The notes under the pieces: generated by a model
Seen by the model: only the letters and a program-made list of their open reading frames with translations
Databases searched by the model: none
What the model was told of the DNA's origin: nothing
Assembly: GCA_963693305.1 (NCBI GenBank)
Contig: OY855906.1
Location: forward strand, 12,857,602 to 12,921,601
Source: Meandrina meandrites
Taxonomy: Eukaryota; Cnidaria; Anthozoa; Scleractinia; Meandrinidae
Reading direction: 5' to 3'
Length of the DNA stretch: 64,000 nucleotides
Program-made: the position numbers and the translations under genes
Shown here: piece after piece, positions 1 through 9,203 of the stretch
How the letters are laid out: each line of letters opens with the position of its first letter
Numbering within the stretch: the stretch's first letter is position 1

Positions 1-474
1 GAGCAAACTGCAGAATATAAATGTTAACCGCGAGCAAACTGCAGGCTACATGCTGTCTAAAAACAATTTAATTTAGAAATGACAGCTTCACGTTTTTGTT
101 ATTAAGATATTCTACAACAACAACATCACCCATTTATTTTGCCAAAAAATAAATAGAGAATATAACAGCATAAACTAAATTAACTAAAATAGGCAAAAGA
201 AAAAACAGTCCTCAGAATAGAAATAAACTAAACGGGCAGACTAAATTGCTATTCTTTGGTTCGCCAAAGTTGATTTCGTTTTTGAACAGTCGATACCATT
301 CCTGGGAAGCCTCCCTGTAGAGTGAGCCTTTGTGTTATTAAAAAGCCCAATCTTAAGTTGTTCGAGGGAAAAAACAGGGTAGTTGAATTCGCTCTTGATT
401 AAACAGTCAAGGTCTATCTATTTACACATTTTACAACGGAGAGAAATTTAAAATACATTTTTTATCAGACATAT
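1..474. other. Non-coding AT-rich flank
   Basis: No supportable gene is seen. Positions 1-50 hold two copies of GCGAGCAAACTGCAG-like sequence. The first resembles the terminal repeat of the small MITE at 5865-6007 and could be an eroded relative. The rest is AT-rich DNA with short stop-riddled frames. Confidence 0.5.
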
Positions 475-502
475 TCTTAAGGAGGCTCGATAGTCGAAAA
501 AT
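475..502 (+). repeat. Left terminal inverted repeat of Mutator-like element
   Basis: Reads TCTTAAGGAGGCTCGATAGT then C/G and an A-run. It is the reverse complement of 8215-8242 with a few mismatches. Confidence 0.75.
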
Positions 503-1123
503 CGCAAAATTTTCTTATTTTCAAAATAATTTTTTTTGCCATCTACAAACATTCTAGTCTCACAAAAATAAACTTTTTTATCCATTTTATTATGATTTCC
601 CTGGTTTTTTAAGCCTTATCTGAAACTGTTTCTTTGGTTGCTATGGAAACCACAATTGTTTACGCGTCTGTTTTCGGCAAAATTCCTCGATTGCCAGCTG
701 TTGTTTTGCCGAAAAATTGCTGTTTGAGGGACTTGAGTAAATTCCGAAGCCTGGTAACTAGTTTAGAGCTGATAGAGGATATTTTAGTGCAACTACATGA
801 CGTACTTAGCGTTGGAAAGTAGCGTGTTAGGAGTTTGCGATCGTTTTCGAAATTTACCTCGAGATTTGTAGTGAATTATGCCTCCAAAAAGAAAGTTTAG
901 AAACGTTAGACGGAAGAAAAGGAAGTTTACGGGAAACAAGTACACAAGAGAAGCGAATTTTAAGGATAATCCGATCGAGAATGAGCAGGAATCTATGGAA
1001 CAAAGCGAAGAGTCTGACAATGGAGATGTCACTCGTGCGAAAGAAACCAAGCGACAATCTTCAGATCGAGCCGAAGTTAGGTCGCTGCCTGCTTCTATAA
1101 GAAAGCTAGATGAGGATTCTGGC

Positions 1124-1248
1124 TGTAGTGTCGATGTATTGCGTTACGGTCATGCGCACTAGGAGTCGGTCGAGTCGGTAGTATCAAAGATTACTGTATT
1201 TTACTGTTAGAGAATAAATAACAAGTATTCACAATCAAGGACTCCATA
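1124..1248 (+). repeat. 5' LTR of Gypsy-1
   Basis: 125 bp, identical base for base to 5718-5842. It contains GAGAATAAATAACAAG, where AATAAA could serve as the polyadenylation signal. Confidence 0.93.
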
Positions 1249-1250
1249 AC

Positions 1251-1263
1251 TGGCGACGAGGAT
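1251..1263 (+). promoter_or_regulatory. Primer-binding site, probably tRNA-Ser
   Basis: TGGCGACGAGGAT starts two bases after the left LTR. It is complementary to the 3' end of a tRNA ending ATCCTCGTCG plus CCA, as in animal tRNA-Ser(GCT). The tRNA identity is from memory of that family. Confidence 0.65.
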
Positions 1264-1506
1264 AACTCAAGCGGATTCCACTACAGCCACACTTCATTTA
1301 ATCGTCACCTTGGATCGAATGCACTGGATAAACAATGGCAAAACATGTTCAGTTCTCAACGCCACGTGCGCTGGCCGCCATTTGAGTAAGGCGGGAAATC
1401 AAAGTTGAACACTTATATATTGTCGTCAAAATATTACGTCGAAAGATTACATCGAAAAATTACCTCAAAAGATTACACGGGACGATCACACAATTACCGA
1501 AGCGGA

Positions 1507-4500
1507 ATGGCGAATGTCTTACCTCCATTTCCTTCATTTTCCGTCCACGAAGACAACGCTTCAGTCGGCCCACGTTGGAAAAAATGGTTGAAACGTTTCG
1601 AAATGTACCTCGCCGCTCATGATGTTAAAGACGCAACACGCAAGAGAGCGCTACTTCTATACTCCGCTGGTGAAGAGGTCAGCGATATATTTGAAACACT
1701 TCCAGATCGAGGAGAAGAGAAGGACTATGCGAAAGCAGTGACTGCTTTGAATGCTTATTTTCAGCCAAAAGTAAACAAGACCTACGAAATTTACATGTTC
1801 AGAAATGCTTCTCAGAATTCCGGTGAATCGCTAGATTCTTACTGCACACGGCTGAGACGTCTTGCTCAAACATGCGAGTTTGCCAACGAAGATGAAGAAA
1901 TCAAGTCACACATAGTTGTGTCCTGTTTATCTTCACGATTACGGCGAAGAGCTCTACGAGAAGACATGGATCTCAAAGCCCTACTCGACTATGGCCGTGG
2001 TCTAGAAATGTCTGACAAGCAAGCTAAAGGTATTGAGGAACAGGAAAAGTTAGCCAAAGTAGCAGAAGTCCAAGCGGTGAGAGAGGAAAAGCCAAAGTCG
2101 GAAAACAAGAAGTGTTACAGGTGTGGAGAAAATTACCCTCATAAAGGTCGACCTTGTCCGGCGCTGAATGAAAGTTGTAAACATTGTCGCAAGAAAGGCC
2201 ATTTCACCAAAGTATGCCGAAGCAAATTAAATTTCAAGAAAGTCAATACAGTGGATGAGAAAGAGGGTGATGAATCCACCGACGAAGAGTACACTTACCG
2301 CATCACTCTCCACTCCATGCGTGACAAGATACAACCGTTTACTGAAATTACCATTGGAGGCAAGAGAGTGAAATGTCTTATCGACTCAGGAGCGGGAGTA
2401 AATGTCATCGACACATGTTCTTTCAATCAGCTGGAAAGCATTCCCATTACACCTACCTCGAAGAGGATCTATGGCTACAGATCTTCTGAGCCCTTACCAG
2501 TCATTGGCAAGTTTGAAGCTGAAATAAAGTCGGGAGTAACAAGCAAATCGACGGTCACGCAATTCTGCGTTGTTGATGGATGTGATGGTAATTTGATAGG
2601 TTATGAGACGGCAACAGATCTCGGGCTGCTACACATAATAAACAGTGTGTCGACACCCAAAGTCGATAACATTCTCGACGATTACAAAGATTGCTTTGAG
2701 GGGCTTGGAAAGATGAAAGGTAAAACCGCAAAATTACATGTTAATGACAGCGCAAAACCACTGGCCCAGAAGTACCGCAGACTACCATTTCACATCCGTG
2801 ATCAAGTCGAAGCTGAGCTCAAGAATCTAGAGGAACTTGACATCATAGAAAGAGCAGAAGGTCCAACTCCCTGGGTCTCTCCGATAGTTGTGGCCCCAAA
2901 GAAGACAGGAATACGCATATGTGTCGATATGAGAGCGGCCAATCAGGCTATAGAACGTGAGCGACATCCAGTACCCACTGTAGAAGACCTGATCGTTGAT
3001 CTGAACGGAGCCACTGTTTTCAGCAAGATAGACTTGAACCAAGGATATCACCAACTTGAGCTGGACGAAGACTCCCGGAGCATTACTACTTTTGCCACGC
3101 ACATTGGCTTGTTTCGTTACAAGCGACTGAGTTTTGGAATTAACTCAGCAGCTGAAATCTTTCAGAAATCCATAGAAGAAGTACTGCAAGGAATTGACGG
3201 TGTTAGAAACATTTCTGATGACATAATAGTCTTTGGTAAGAACCAATCCGATCATGATGATGCTTTACAAGCTGTTCTTCAGAGAATGAGAGAAAACAGT
3301 CTAACCGCAAACCCTGCCAAGTGTCTGTTCAACCAGTCATCCATTAACTTCTTTGGTCATCACTTCTCTGCAGATGGCATCAGTGCAGATGATAAGAAGG
3401 TTGCATCCCTCATTAATGCCAGTCCCCCAAAGAATGCAACTGAGGCACGCAGCTTCCTCGGTTTGGCACAATACCTTGCACGTTTCATAAAGGACTTTGC
3501 GTCCATCTCTGCTCCAATCCGTCAACTCACCCATCTAAATGCTAAGTGGGTGTGGGGACCAGAACAACAACATGCATTCGACTGCCTCAAAGCCAACATG
3601 GCAACTCCAGAAATCATGAAATACTTCAACCCCTCACTCAAAACGGAGCTGATTGTTGATGCCAGCCCAGTTGGTCTGGGAGCAATTCTCACGCAAGTAA
3701 CAGCAGATGGAGGAACAAACATTGTAGCGTATGCCAGCCGCTCACTCACGGATTGTGAAAGCCGCTACAGCCAAACCGAAAGAGAGGCTCTTGCAGTGGT
3801 CTGGGGAATTGAGCACTTCCACCTATACCTCTATGGATCATCCTTCCAAGTTACCACAGACCACAAGCCGCTAGAAACAATCTTCAACAACCCCACTTGC
3901 AAAGCAACTGCGCGAGTTGAGAGGCTACAGCTACGCCTACAGCCATACAAAACCAAAGTTGTTTACAAGCCAGGAGCAAACAATCCAGCTGATTACATGA
4001 GTCGCCATCCGGATCCCAAACAATCGCAGGCTTCCAACCATTTATCAAGAGTTGATGCCTATATTAACTTTGTAACCAATAATGCTGTGCCCCATGCCAT
4101 CACGCTTCAAGAAGTAAAAGATGCGACAGCAGCTGATGAAACATTGCAGAGTTTAGCAAAAGTGATAGCAACTCAAAAGTGGCATGAGGCTGGAAGAGAT
4201 GTCAGTCAGTACCAGCAGATCAAGCAGGAGTTGTCAGTATCAAATGGCGTTATTCTGAGAGGGACACGCATAATAGTTCCCGAGAAGCTACGAGATCGAA
4301 TGATCATGCTAGCGCACAGTGGACACCAAGGAATTGTGAAGACCAAGCGTCTTTTGCGAGATTCAGTCTGGTTTCCAGGGATAGACAGAATGGTTGAGGA
4401 AGTTGTCAAAGGGTGCCTACCGTGCCAAGCTGCGAACCATGATCCAAAGCCAGTATGTGAGCCTCTACAAATGTCCCCCCTACCACTAGGCCCATGGCAA

Positions 4501-5499
4501 GAGCTCTCCATAGATTTCTGTGGCCCCTTTCCAACCGGAGATTACTTGCTCGTCGTGACTGATGACTTCAGTCGGTATCCAGAAGTCGAAATCTTGAGGT
4601 CAACATCAGCAAAGGCAGTGATTCCTCACCTTGACAGCATCTTTGCCAGGCAAGGGATCCCCGAGGTAGTAAGAACGGATAATGGTCCACCATTCAATAG
4701 TGAAAGTTTTCAGATGTTTGCCACTCAACTTGGTTTCACACATCGCAGAATAACTCCTGAATGGCCCAGAGCAAATGGAGAGGAGGAGAGGCTGATGAAG
4801 ACACTGGAGAAAGCAATTAGGACAGCCGTCGTTCAAGGCAAGAACTGGAAACAAGAGTTGTTCACCTTCCTTCGACAGTACAGGGCCACCCCTCATAGCA
4901 CCACAGGGAAGTCTCCTTCGGAGTTGCTGAATGGACGAAAACTCAAGTCCACATTACCTCTGGTGCAGTTTGATCAGGCATCCCCAGAGATCAGACGAGC
5001 TGATGCTAAGAGAAAGGAGAAGATGAAAGAGTATGCAGACAAGTGCAACCATGCCAAGAACACATTCCTTAATGTTGGTGACAAAGTATTGATAAAGCAA
5101 CAAAAACAGAACAAGATGTCTACACCATTCAAGCCTGAGCCATTTGAGATCACCGACAAGAAAGGAAGCATGATTACAGCCCAAAATGCAGAACACATCA
5201 TAACAAGAAATGCGTCATTCTTTAAAAAGCTGCCTTCTCACATACCTGTACATCCCGTTCCAAGTGACGAGGAAGAACAGTCTACACCCTTCATTGATGC
5301 AGCAGAAGCAGTTGATCCAATTGAGACAGTCGAACCACCTACAGTTATACCAGTTGACTCACCTGGAAATGCACCAATAGCACCACCTGGAAATGCATCA
5401 GTTGAAACACCTACACCTACACCATTTGAATTACCCGCACTTCGCAGATCAGCAAGAGAAAGACGAGTGCCTGATCGTTTCAAAGACTATGTTACTTGA
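1507..5499 (+). CDS. Gypsy-1 Gag-Pol polyprotein
   Basis: This single frame encodes the capsid and replication enzymes of Gypsy-1. I chose ATG 1507 (MANVLPPFP), since the in-frame region upstream back to 1405 has no ATG. That gives 1330 residues. The order is a Gag domain; two CCHC-type knuckles from about residue 203 (CYRCGENYPHKG, then CKHCRKKGHFTKVC); protease with LIDSGAG near residue 292; reverse transcriptase with ISDD at 3211-3222 (both aspartates kept, first position Ile instead of the usual Tyr); RNase H (IVDASPVGLG, TEREAL, TTDHKPL); integrase with an HHCC zinc motif near 4315-4430 and D,D,E motifs (SIDFCGP, RTDNGPP, NGEEERL). The C-terminal tail is proline/threonine-rich with no chromodomain. 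There is no gag/pol frameshift, so Gag and Pol must be made as one chain. Everything appears intact. It resembles the K02A2.6-like Gypsy proteins common in cnidarians (family recollection). Confidence 0.95.
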   Translation: MANVLPPFPSFSVHEDNASVGPRWKKWLKRFEMYLAAHDVKDATRKRALLLYSAGEEVSDIFETLPDRGEEKDYAKAVTALNAYFQPKVNKTYEIYMFRNASQNSGESLDSYCTRLRRLAQTCEFANEDEEIKSHIVVSCLSSRLRRRALREDMDLKALLDYGRGLEMSDKQAKGIEEQEKLAKVAEVQAVREEKPKSENKKCYRCGENYPHKGRPCPALNESCKHCRKKGHFTKVCRSKLNFKKVNTVDEKEGDESTDEEYTYRITLHSMRDKIQPFTEITIGGKRVKCLIDSGAGVNVIDTCSFNQLESIPITPTSKRIYGYRSSEPLPVIGKFEAEIKSGVTSKSTVTQFCVVDGCDGNLIGYETATDLGLLHIINSVSTPKVDNILDDYKDCFEGLGKMKGKTAKLHVNDSAKPLAQKYRRLPFHIRDQVEAELKNLEELDIIERAEGPTPWVSPIVVAPKKTGIRICVDMRAANQAIERERHPVPTVEDLIVDLNGATVFSKIDLNQGYHQLELDEDSRSITTFATHIGLFRYKRLSFGINSAAEIFQKSIEEVLQGIDGVRNISDDIIVFGKNQSDHDDALQAVLQRMRENSLTANPAKCLFNQSSINFFGHHFSADGISADDKKVASLINASPPKNATEARSFLGLAQYLARFIKDFASISAPIRQLTHLNAKWVWGPEQQHAFDCLKANMATPEIMKYFNPSLKTELIVDASPVGLGAILTQVTADGGTNIVAYASRSLTDCESRYSQTEREALAVVWGIEHFHLYLYGSSFQVTTDHKPLETIFNNPTCKATARVERLQLRLQPYKTKVVYKPGANNPADYMSRHPDPKQSQASNHLSRVDAYINFVTNNAVPHAITLQEVKDATAADETLQSLAKVIATQKWHEAGRDVSQYQQIKQELSVSNGVILRGTRIIVPEKLRDRMIMLAHSGHQGIVKTKRLLRDSVWFPGIDRMVEEVVKGCLPCQAANHDPKPVCEPLQMSPLPLGPWQELSIDFCGPFPTGDYLLVVTDDFSRYPEVEILRSTSAKAVIPHLDSIFARQGIPEVVRTDNGPPFNSESFQMFATQLGFTHRRITPEWPRANGEEERLMKTLEKAIRTAVVQGKNWKQELFTFLRQYRATPHSTTGKSPSELLNGRKLKSTLPLVQFDQASPEIRRADAKRKEKMKEYADKCNHAKNTFLNVGDKVLIKQQKQNKMSTPFKPEPFEITDKKGSMITAQNAEHIITRNASFFKKLPSHIPVHPVPSDEEEQSTPFIDAAEAVDPIETVEPPTVIPVDSPGNAPIAPPGNASVETPTPTPFELPALRRSARERRVPDRFKDYVT

Positions 5500-5702
5500 A
5501 CATTGCTGAAATCAATGGCTTAATGAAAAGGAACATTATTGCGTGAACATTATCTGAACTTTTCAAAGACTGTGTTACTTGGACATTGCTTAGATCAATT
5601 GCTCAAAGGAAATAACTTTTGTGAACGTTACCAGGACTGATAGATTCAGGAAGTAGCATGTTGATTTTCGTTTTTTTTTAAGTTTTACCTAACTCATTAT
5701 TC

Positions 5703-5717
5703 AGAGGAAAGGAGAGA
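5703..5717 (+). promoter_or_regulatory. Polypurine tract of Gypsy-1
   Basis: AGAGGAAAGGAGAGA lies directly before the 3' LTR, the expected plus-strand priming site. Confidence 0.8.
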
Positions 5718-5842
5718 TGTAGTGTCGATGTATTGCGTTACGGTCATGCGCACTAGGAGTCGGTCGAGTCGGTAGTATCAAAGATTACTGTATTTTACTG
5801 TTAGAGAATAAATAACAAGTATTCACAATCAAGGACTCCATA
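5718..5842 (+). repeat. 3' LTR of Gypsy-1
   Basis: Identical to 1124-1248. Followed directly by CTGGC, the target duplication. Confidence 0.93.
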
Positions 5843-5864
5843 CTGGCGATTCTCAAGAAAGCTC

Positions 5865-6007
5865 GGCTTAACTGCAGAATACCCCGCCACTTATTTACAT
5901 GTCATTGAATAAGAATAGCATCTATTGTGTTATCCCTCGTTCTTCAAAAGGTACCGACCCATGTAAATCAGGTGGACTAAAGTGGCGGGGTATTCTGCAG
6001 TTGCTCC
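5865..6007. mobile_element. 143-bp MITE, hAT-like by 8-bp target duplication
   Basis: Ends are inverted repeats of about 28 bases: GG(C/A)(T/G)(T/C)AACTGCAGAATACC and onward, ending near CGCCACTT. It is flanked by GAAAGCTC at 5857-5864 and 6008-6015. There is no coding capacity. An 8-bp duplication fits hAT elements. Removing the element plus one duplication keeps the transposase frame open, which independently confirms the boundaries. Confidence 0.85.
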
Positions 6008-8214
6008 GAAAGCTCAAACGAATGGGAGCCAGAAGAACCAGAAGGTTTTCGGTTTATTGACATCGCTGTTCTCGCTGAAGTCTTTCGTTCTCTTTGGTGC
6101 CCACTTTGCAGGTATGGTCGCATAGTTTTTGAAGAAGATCAGAATTCCAAGAAGGGTTTTGCGACTCTTCTTCTCCTAAAGTGTGCTTCTTCAAAGTGCA
6201 AGTACTCGAGCAGTTTTTATTCTTCTAGTAAAGTGGACGGAGGTCAAGCTTTTGAGGTGAACAGGAGAGTTGTTTTGGCATCAAGAAACATTGGAGTTGG
6301 ACACCAAGGCCTGGCAAAATTTGCTGGTGTCATGAACATGTTGCCACCAATGAATGAGAATTCCTATAGGGATCATGTTTCTGCTGTTTGCAATGCTGCA
6401 CAGACTGTAGCCATGAAAAGCATGACAGATGCTGCTGAAGAAGCAAAACAATTTTATGAGCCAGAAACGGATGGGATTTTTAATATTGGAGTGTCTGGAG
6501 ATGGGACCTGGAGGAGACGTGGCTACTCATCGGCATATGGGGTTGTTGCAGCCTTATCAACAGTGACTGGGAAAGCGCTTGATGTGGAAGTGATGTCAAA
6601 GGAGTGCAGAGAATGCATGGGATGGAGAGGAAAGGAAGGAACTGTTGAGTTTCAAGAGTGGTGGGAAGGACATCAACACCGTTGCCAAGCGAATCACTAT
6701 GGTTCCTCAGGGTCAATGGATGCTACTGGCATGCTTTCAATTTTCCAACGTTCTGTGGAAAATTATTCTGTGCGCTACACTGAATTTCTGGGGGATGGAG
6801 ACAGCAAAGCTCACAAACTAATTGTGGAACAAGCTGTTTATGGAGATGTTGAGGTAAAAAAGCTTGAATGTGTGGGCCATGTCCAGAAGCGATTAGGTTC
6901 AAGACTTCGGTCATTGAAGAAGCGAGCAGGGCGCCTTGAGGATGGAAAGACTCTTGGTGGCACTGGATGGCTGTCAGAATCGCGTATAAACAAACTCCAA
7001 GTTTACTATGGAAATGCTATAAGAGATAACACCCATAACTTAGGAGTCATGCAGAATGCTGTGATGGCAATCTGGCATCACAGTCAGTCAACGGATGAGA
7101 GTCCAGATCATGACCTGTGTCCAGATGGAGAAAACTCTTGGTGCGGATTTCAGAGAGACATTGCAAAAGGAACTTCTGATTATAAGCATGAGCACCCACT
7201 TCCAAAGGCTGTAGCAAATGCTATTTTGCCCACATTTGAAGCCTTGTCTGATGAAGATCTTCTTGCACGCTGTCTTCATGGGGGCACTCAGAACCAAAAT
7301 GAGGCCATCAATGCCCTCATCTGGCAGCGGGCAACTAAAGAAACTCACTCTGGTTTAGCAGTAGTGGAGCTTGCAACATTTCTTGCTGTGTCTCACTTCA
7401 ATGATGGTGCAAGCTCCATTAACTCAGTCCTACAAGAGCTTGGAATTGAGCCAGGAGCACACTGTATGCGGGCGTGTAAAAAACTTGATTACAACCGGAT
7501 TCGGCATTCACGGCGGAAGAGCACAGAAGGTGGAAAAAGAAGGCGGAAACAGCTTCGCAACTTCAAGAAAGGATATATAGATCACTTGGATGCCTTGGAG
7601 GGTGTGCACTACGAAGCTGGTGCCTTTTAAGGCTACCCAAGATACTTAACTCCTTCCAGAAAGACTCTGGTCCACTTTATTTGCATTTTTCTCATTTTCC
7701 CGATTTCTGAGGATTTTAAACCTTGTGTCAGTGATATCTCAAGAAATATTTGAGATATGGCAACGAAATTTTCACAGATTTTTACTCACTAATAGAACTG
7801 TGCAATGACCTATTTGTATGACTTGTGATGTTTTGTAACCTGAGTAATTGCATTTTGTATGAAAGGACCTTGAACACTTTTATTGTGTCTCCTTTGAAAA
7901 GGGACAGTTCATGACTGTATTGGAGTATGTGCCTGAAAATAGGTCATTGCACAGCTGTAAAAGGGTACTACAAGCCTGCAAAATTTTAGCTCCATAGCAA
8001 GTAATAGAGCAGAGATATATTTGCCACAAATATAGTCATTATTTGGCAGTCGGAAATGGGTGTGGCACTTTTAGAGGGTGTGGCTCCTCTGGAATTTGAC
8101 GCATGCACCCCAGCTTAGAGAAAAGTAACACCTTAGACCTACTTCTTTTTGTGGAACATTCCAAATGATGTGACTATAAATGTAACTGTTCAAAAAAATG
8201 TAGCCAAAAAGTCC

Positions 8215-8242
8215 ATTTTTAGACTATCGAGCCACCTTAAGA
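8215..8242 (-). repeat. Right terminal inverted repeat of Mutator-like element
   Basis: Reverse complement begins TCTTAAGGTGGCTCGATAGT, matching 475-502 with one change in the first 20 bases. Confidence 0.75.
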
Positions 8243-8352
8243 TAATATTTGCTTCAACGATTCTTAAAAAATACCACAATAAATTTCTTGCAGAATTATG
8301 CGTTTAACGGATTGTTAGAGATTTCTAAAGTAAAACAAAAAAAAAGGTTTAC

Positions 8353-9200
8353 CTCGGAGTCTTGAGTGAGTAAATAATTGGATTCGCCATGCTGTTCAGG
8401 TGAGTGAGAAAAAACGCAAGGAAATGAGGCCACGAGCCATGAATTTTAGCGATGCTGTGCAACAACATCGGGAAAACCCCCATGCAGAAAAATGCCATCA
8501 CGGTCAAACCGATTGTCTTGGCTGTCTTAACATCGTTTTTAACTTGTTTCCCCACAGAACAGAACGTTGAAATACGTCTGCTATGGAGGTGCACCGTGCG
8601 CCACATGGTAATTCCCATAATGAGCATGATCGTAAATGGAACCACATAACCAGGAATGATAAAATGTCTTCCAAATTTCTTCAAATAGTATATCCTGTAC
8701 ACCAGCACTGGAGCGTCACCAACATCGATGTCGAGCCCTAACGTGAACATGCCATACGTATAGGCTGCTGCTAAAAGCCAAACAAACAGTACTGCTACCT
8801 TCGCCTTGTTGATTGTTTTCCAAGAATGGTAGTGGATGCCATGTACGATGGCGCCATAGCGATCCATTGTTAGCACGGTCAAATTGAACACCGTTAAGTA
8901 CATGAACAGCACGTACCAAGACACGATGAACCACGAGATCGGACGACCCTTAAGATAGGGCACTTTGCAGATGTACCACATGATCATAAGAGGCATGTTG
9001 GTCAGTGCATTGAGGATGTCTACGACTGCTAAGTTCGCAATCAAAATATTGGGAACTGTTCGCAGTGTCTTGAACCGGATGAGTAGAAGGCAAATTACAC
9101 TGTTTCCAATGATTGACCCGATCATAACCACGGCAATCATCACGATGTGAGAGACTTTTTCCGCATCACGGCAAAAACTCATCTGCATTGTCCCGTTCAT
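8353..9200 (-). CDS. Class A G-protein-coupled receptor, exon ending after TM7
   Basis: A seven-helix plasma-membrane receptor, ligand unknown. Translation from ATG at 9200 gives a short N-terminus with a possible N-glycosylation site (NGT). Then come TM1 with GNSVICLLL, TM2 with LANLAVVDIL (the conserved Asp), TM3 ending in the exact DRY motif (TMDRYGAI), and TM7 with NPIIYSLKTPR (NPxxY). In TM6 the usual CWxP is FCMGVFP, so the toggle tryptophan is absent, and I see no extracellular loop 2 cysteine. The frame stops at TAA (8349-8351), but reading on this strand the last codons are followed by AG|GTAAAC, a good splice donor at 8353/8352. The stop is therefore probably intronic, and helix 8 plus tail would lie in a further exon. 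None was recognised before the window start. It resembles the many orphan rhodopsin-like receptors of corals. Alternative: a truncated receptor pseudogene. Confidence 0.8.
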
Positions 9201-9203
9201 CAC

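Larger units (their letters stand above)
1124..5842 (+). mobile_element. Young Ty3/Gypsy LTR retrotransposon (Gypsy-1)
   Basis: A complete 4719-bp LTR element. It has identical 125-bp LTRs, a primer-binding site just inside the left LTR, one long gag-pol frame, a purine tract just before the right LTR, and a 5-bp target duplication CTGGC at 1119-1123 and 5843-5847. Zero differences between the LTRs and an unbroken 1330-residue polyprotein indicate very recent insertion and possible activity. LTRs of 125 bp are at the short end for Gypsy elements. LTR ends are TGTA...CATA rather than a perfect TG...CA. Confidence 0.95.
878..7630 (+). pseudogene. Mutator-like transposase, split by two insertions
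   Basis: This gene would encode the DDE-type enzyme that cuts and moves the surrounding element. Three plus-strand pieces are collinear: 878-1123 (ATG at 878, basic lysine/arginine-rich start), 5848-5864, and 6016-7630 ending in TAA. The interruptions are the Gypsy element with a CTGGC duplication and a MITE with a GAAAGCTC duplication. When each insertion and one duplication copy are discounted, the three pieces share one open frame of about 625 codons. The last piece resembles the Mutator-like transposase domain common in cnidarians. Acidic motifs SGDGTW (about 6490), GDGDSK (about 6795) and QNEAIN (about 7300) are plausible catalytic D, D and E (inference). The C-terminus is basic. As it stands the gene is broken and cannot make the full protein. 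Its frame was intact until the insertions, so the break is recent. Confidence 0.8.
475..8242 (+). mobile_element. Mutator-like DNA transposon with nested insertions
   Basis: The element is bounded by inverted repeats at 475-502 and 8215-8242 sharing TCTTAAGG(A/T)GGCTCGATAG and a following A-run, about 28 bases with a few mismatches. Between them lies one broken transposase gene on the plus strand (878-7630). Subtracting the Gypsy element and the MITE with one target duplication each leaves about 2.9 kb, a sensible size for an autonomous Mutator-like element. I could not see a convincing 8-9 bp target duplication outside the inverted repeats, so the outer limits could be off by a few bases. 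The assignment rests on the transposase sequence and the terminal repeats together. Confidence 0.75.

Noticed and set aside
634..822. Short plus-strand frame inside the Mutator-like element 5' region
   Set aside because: No domain, and it lies in the probable leader between the terminal repeat and the transposase ATG.
1405..1506. Upstream extension of Gypsy-1 Gag-Pol
   Set aside because: The frame begins at TTG and has no ATG before 1507. The basic, low-complexity peptide is probably leader sequence.
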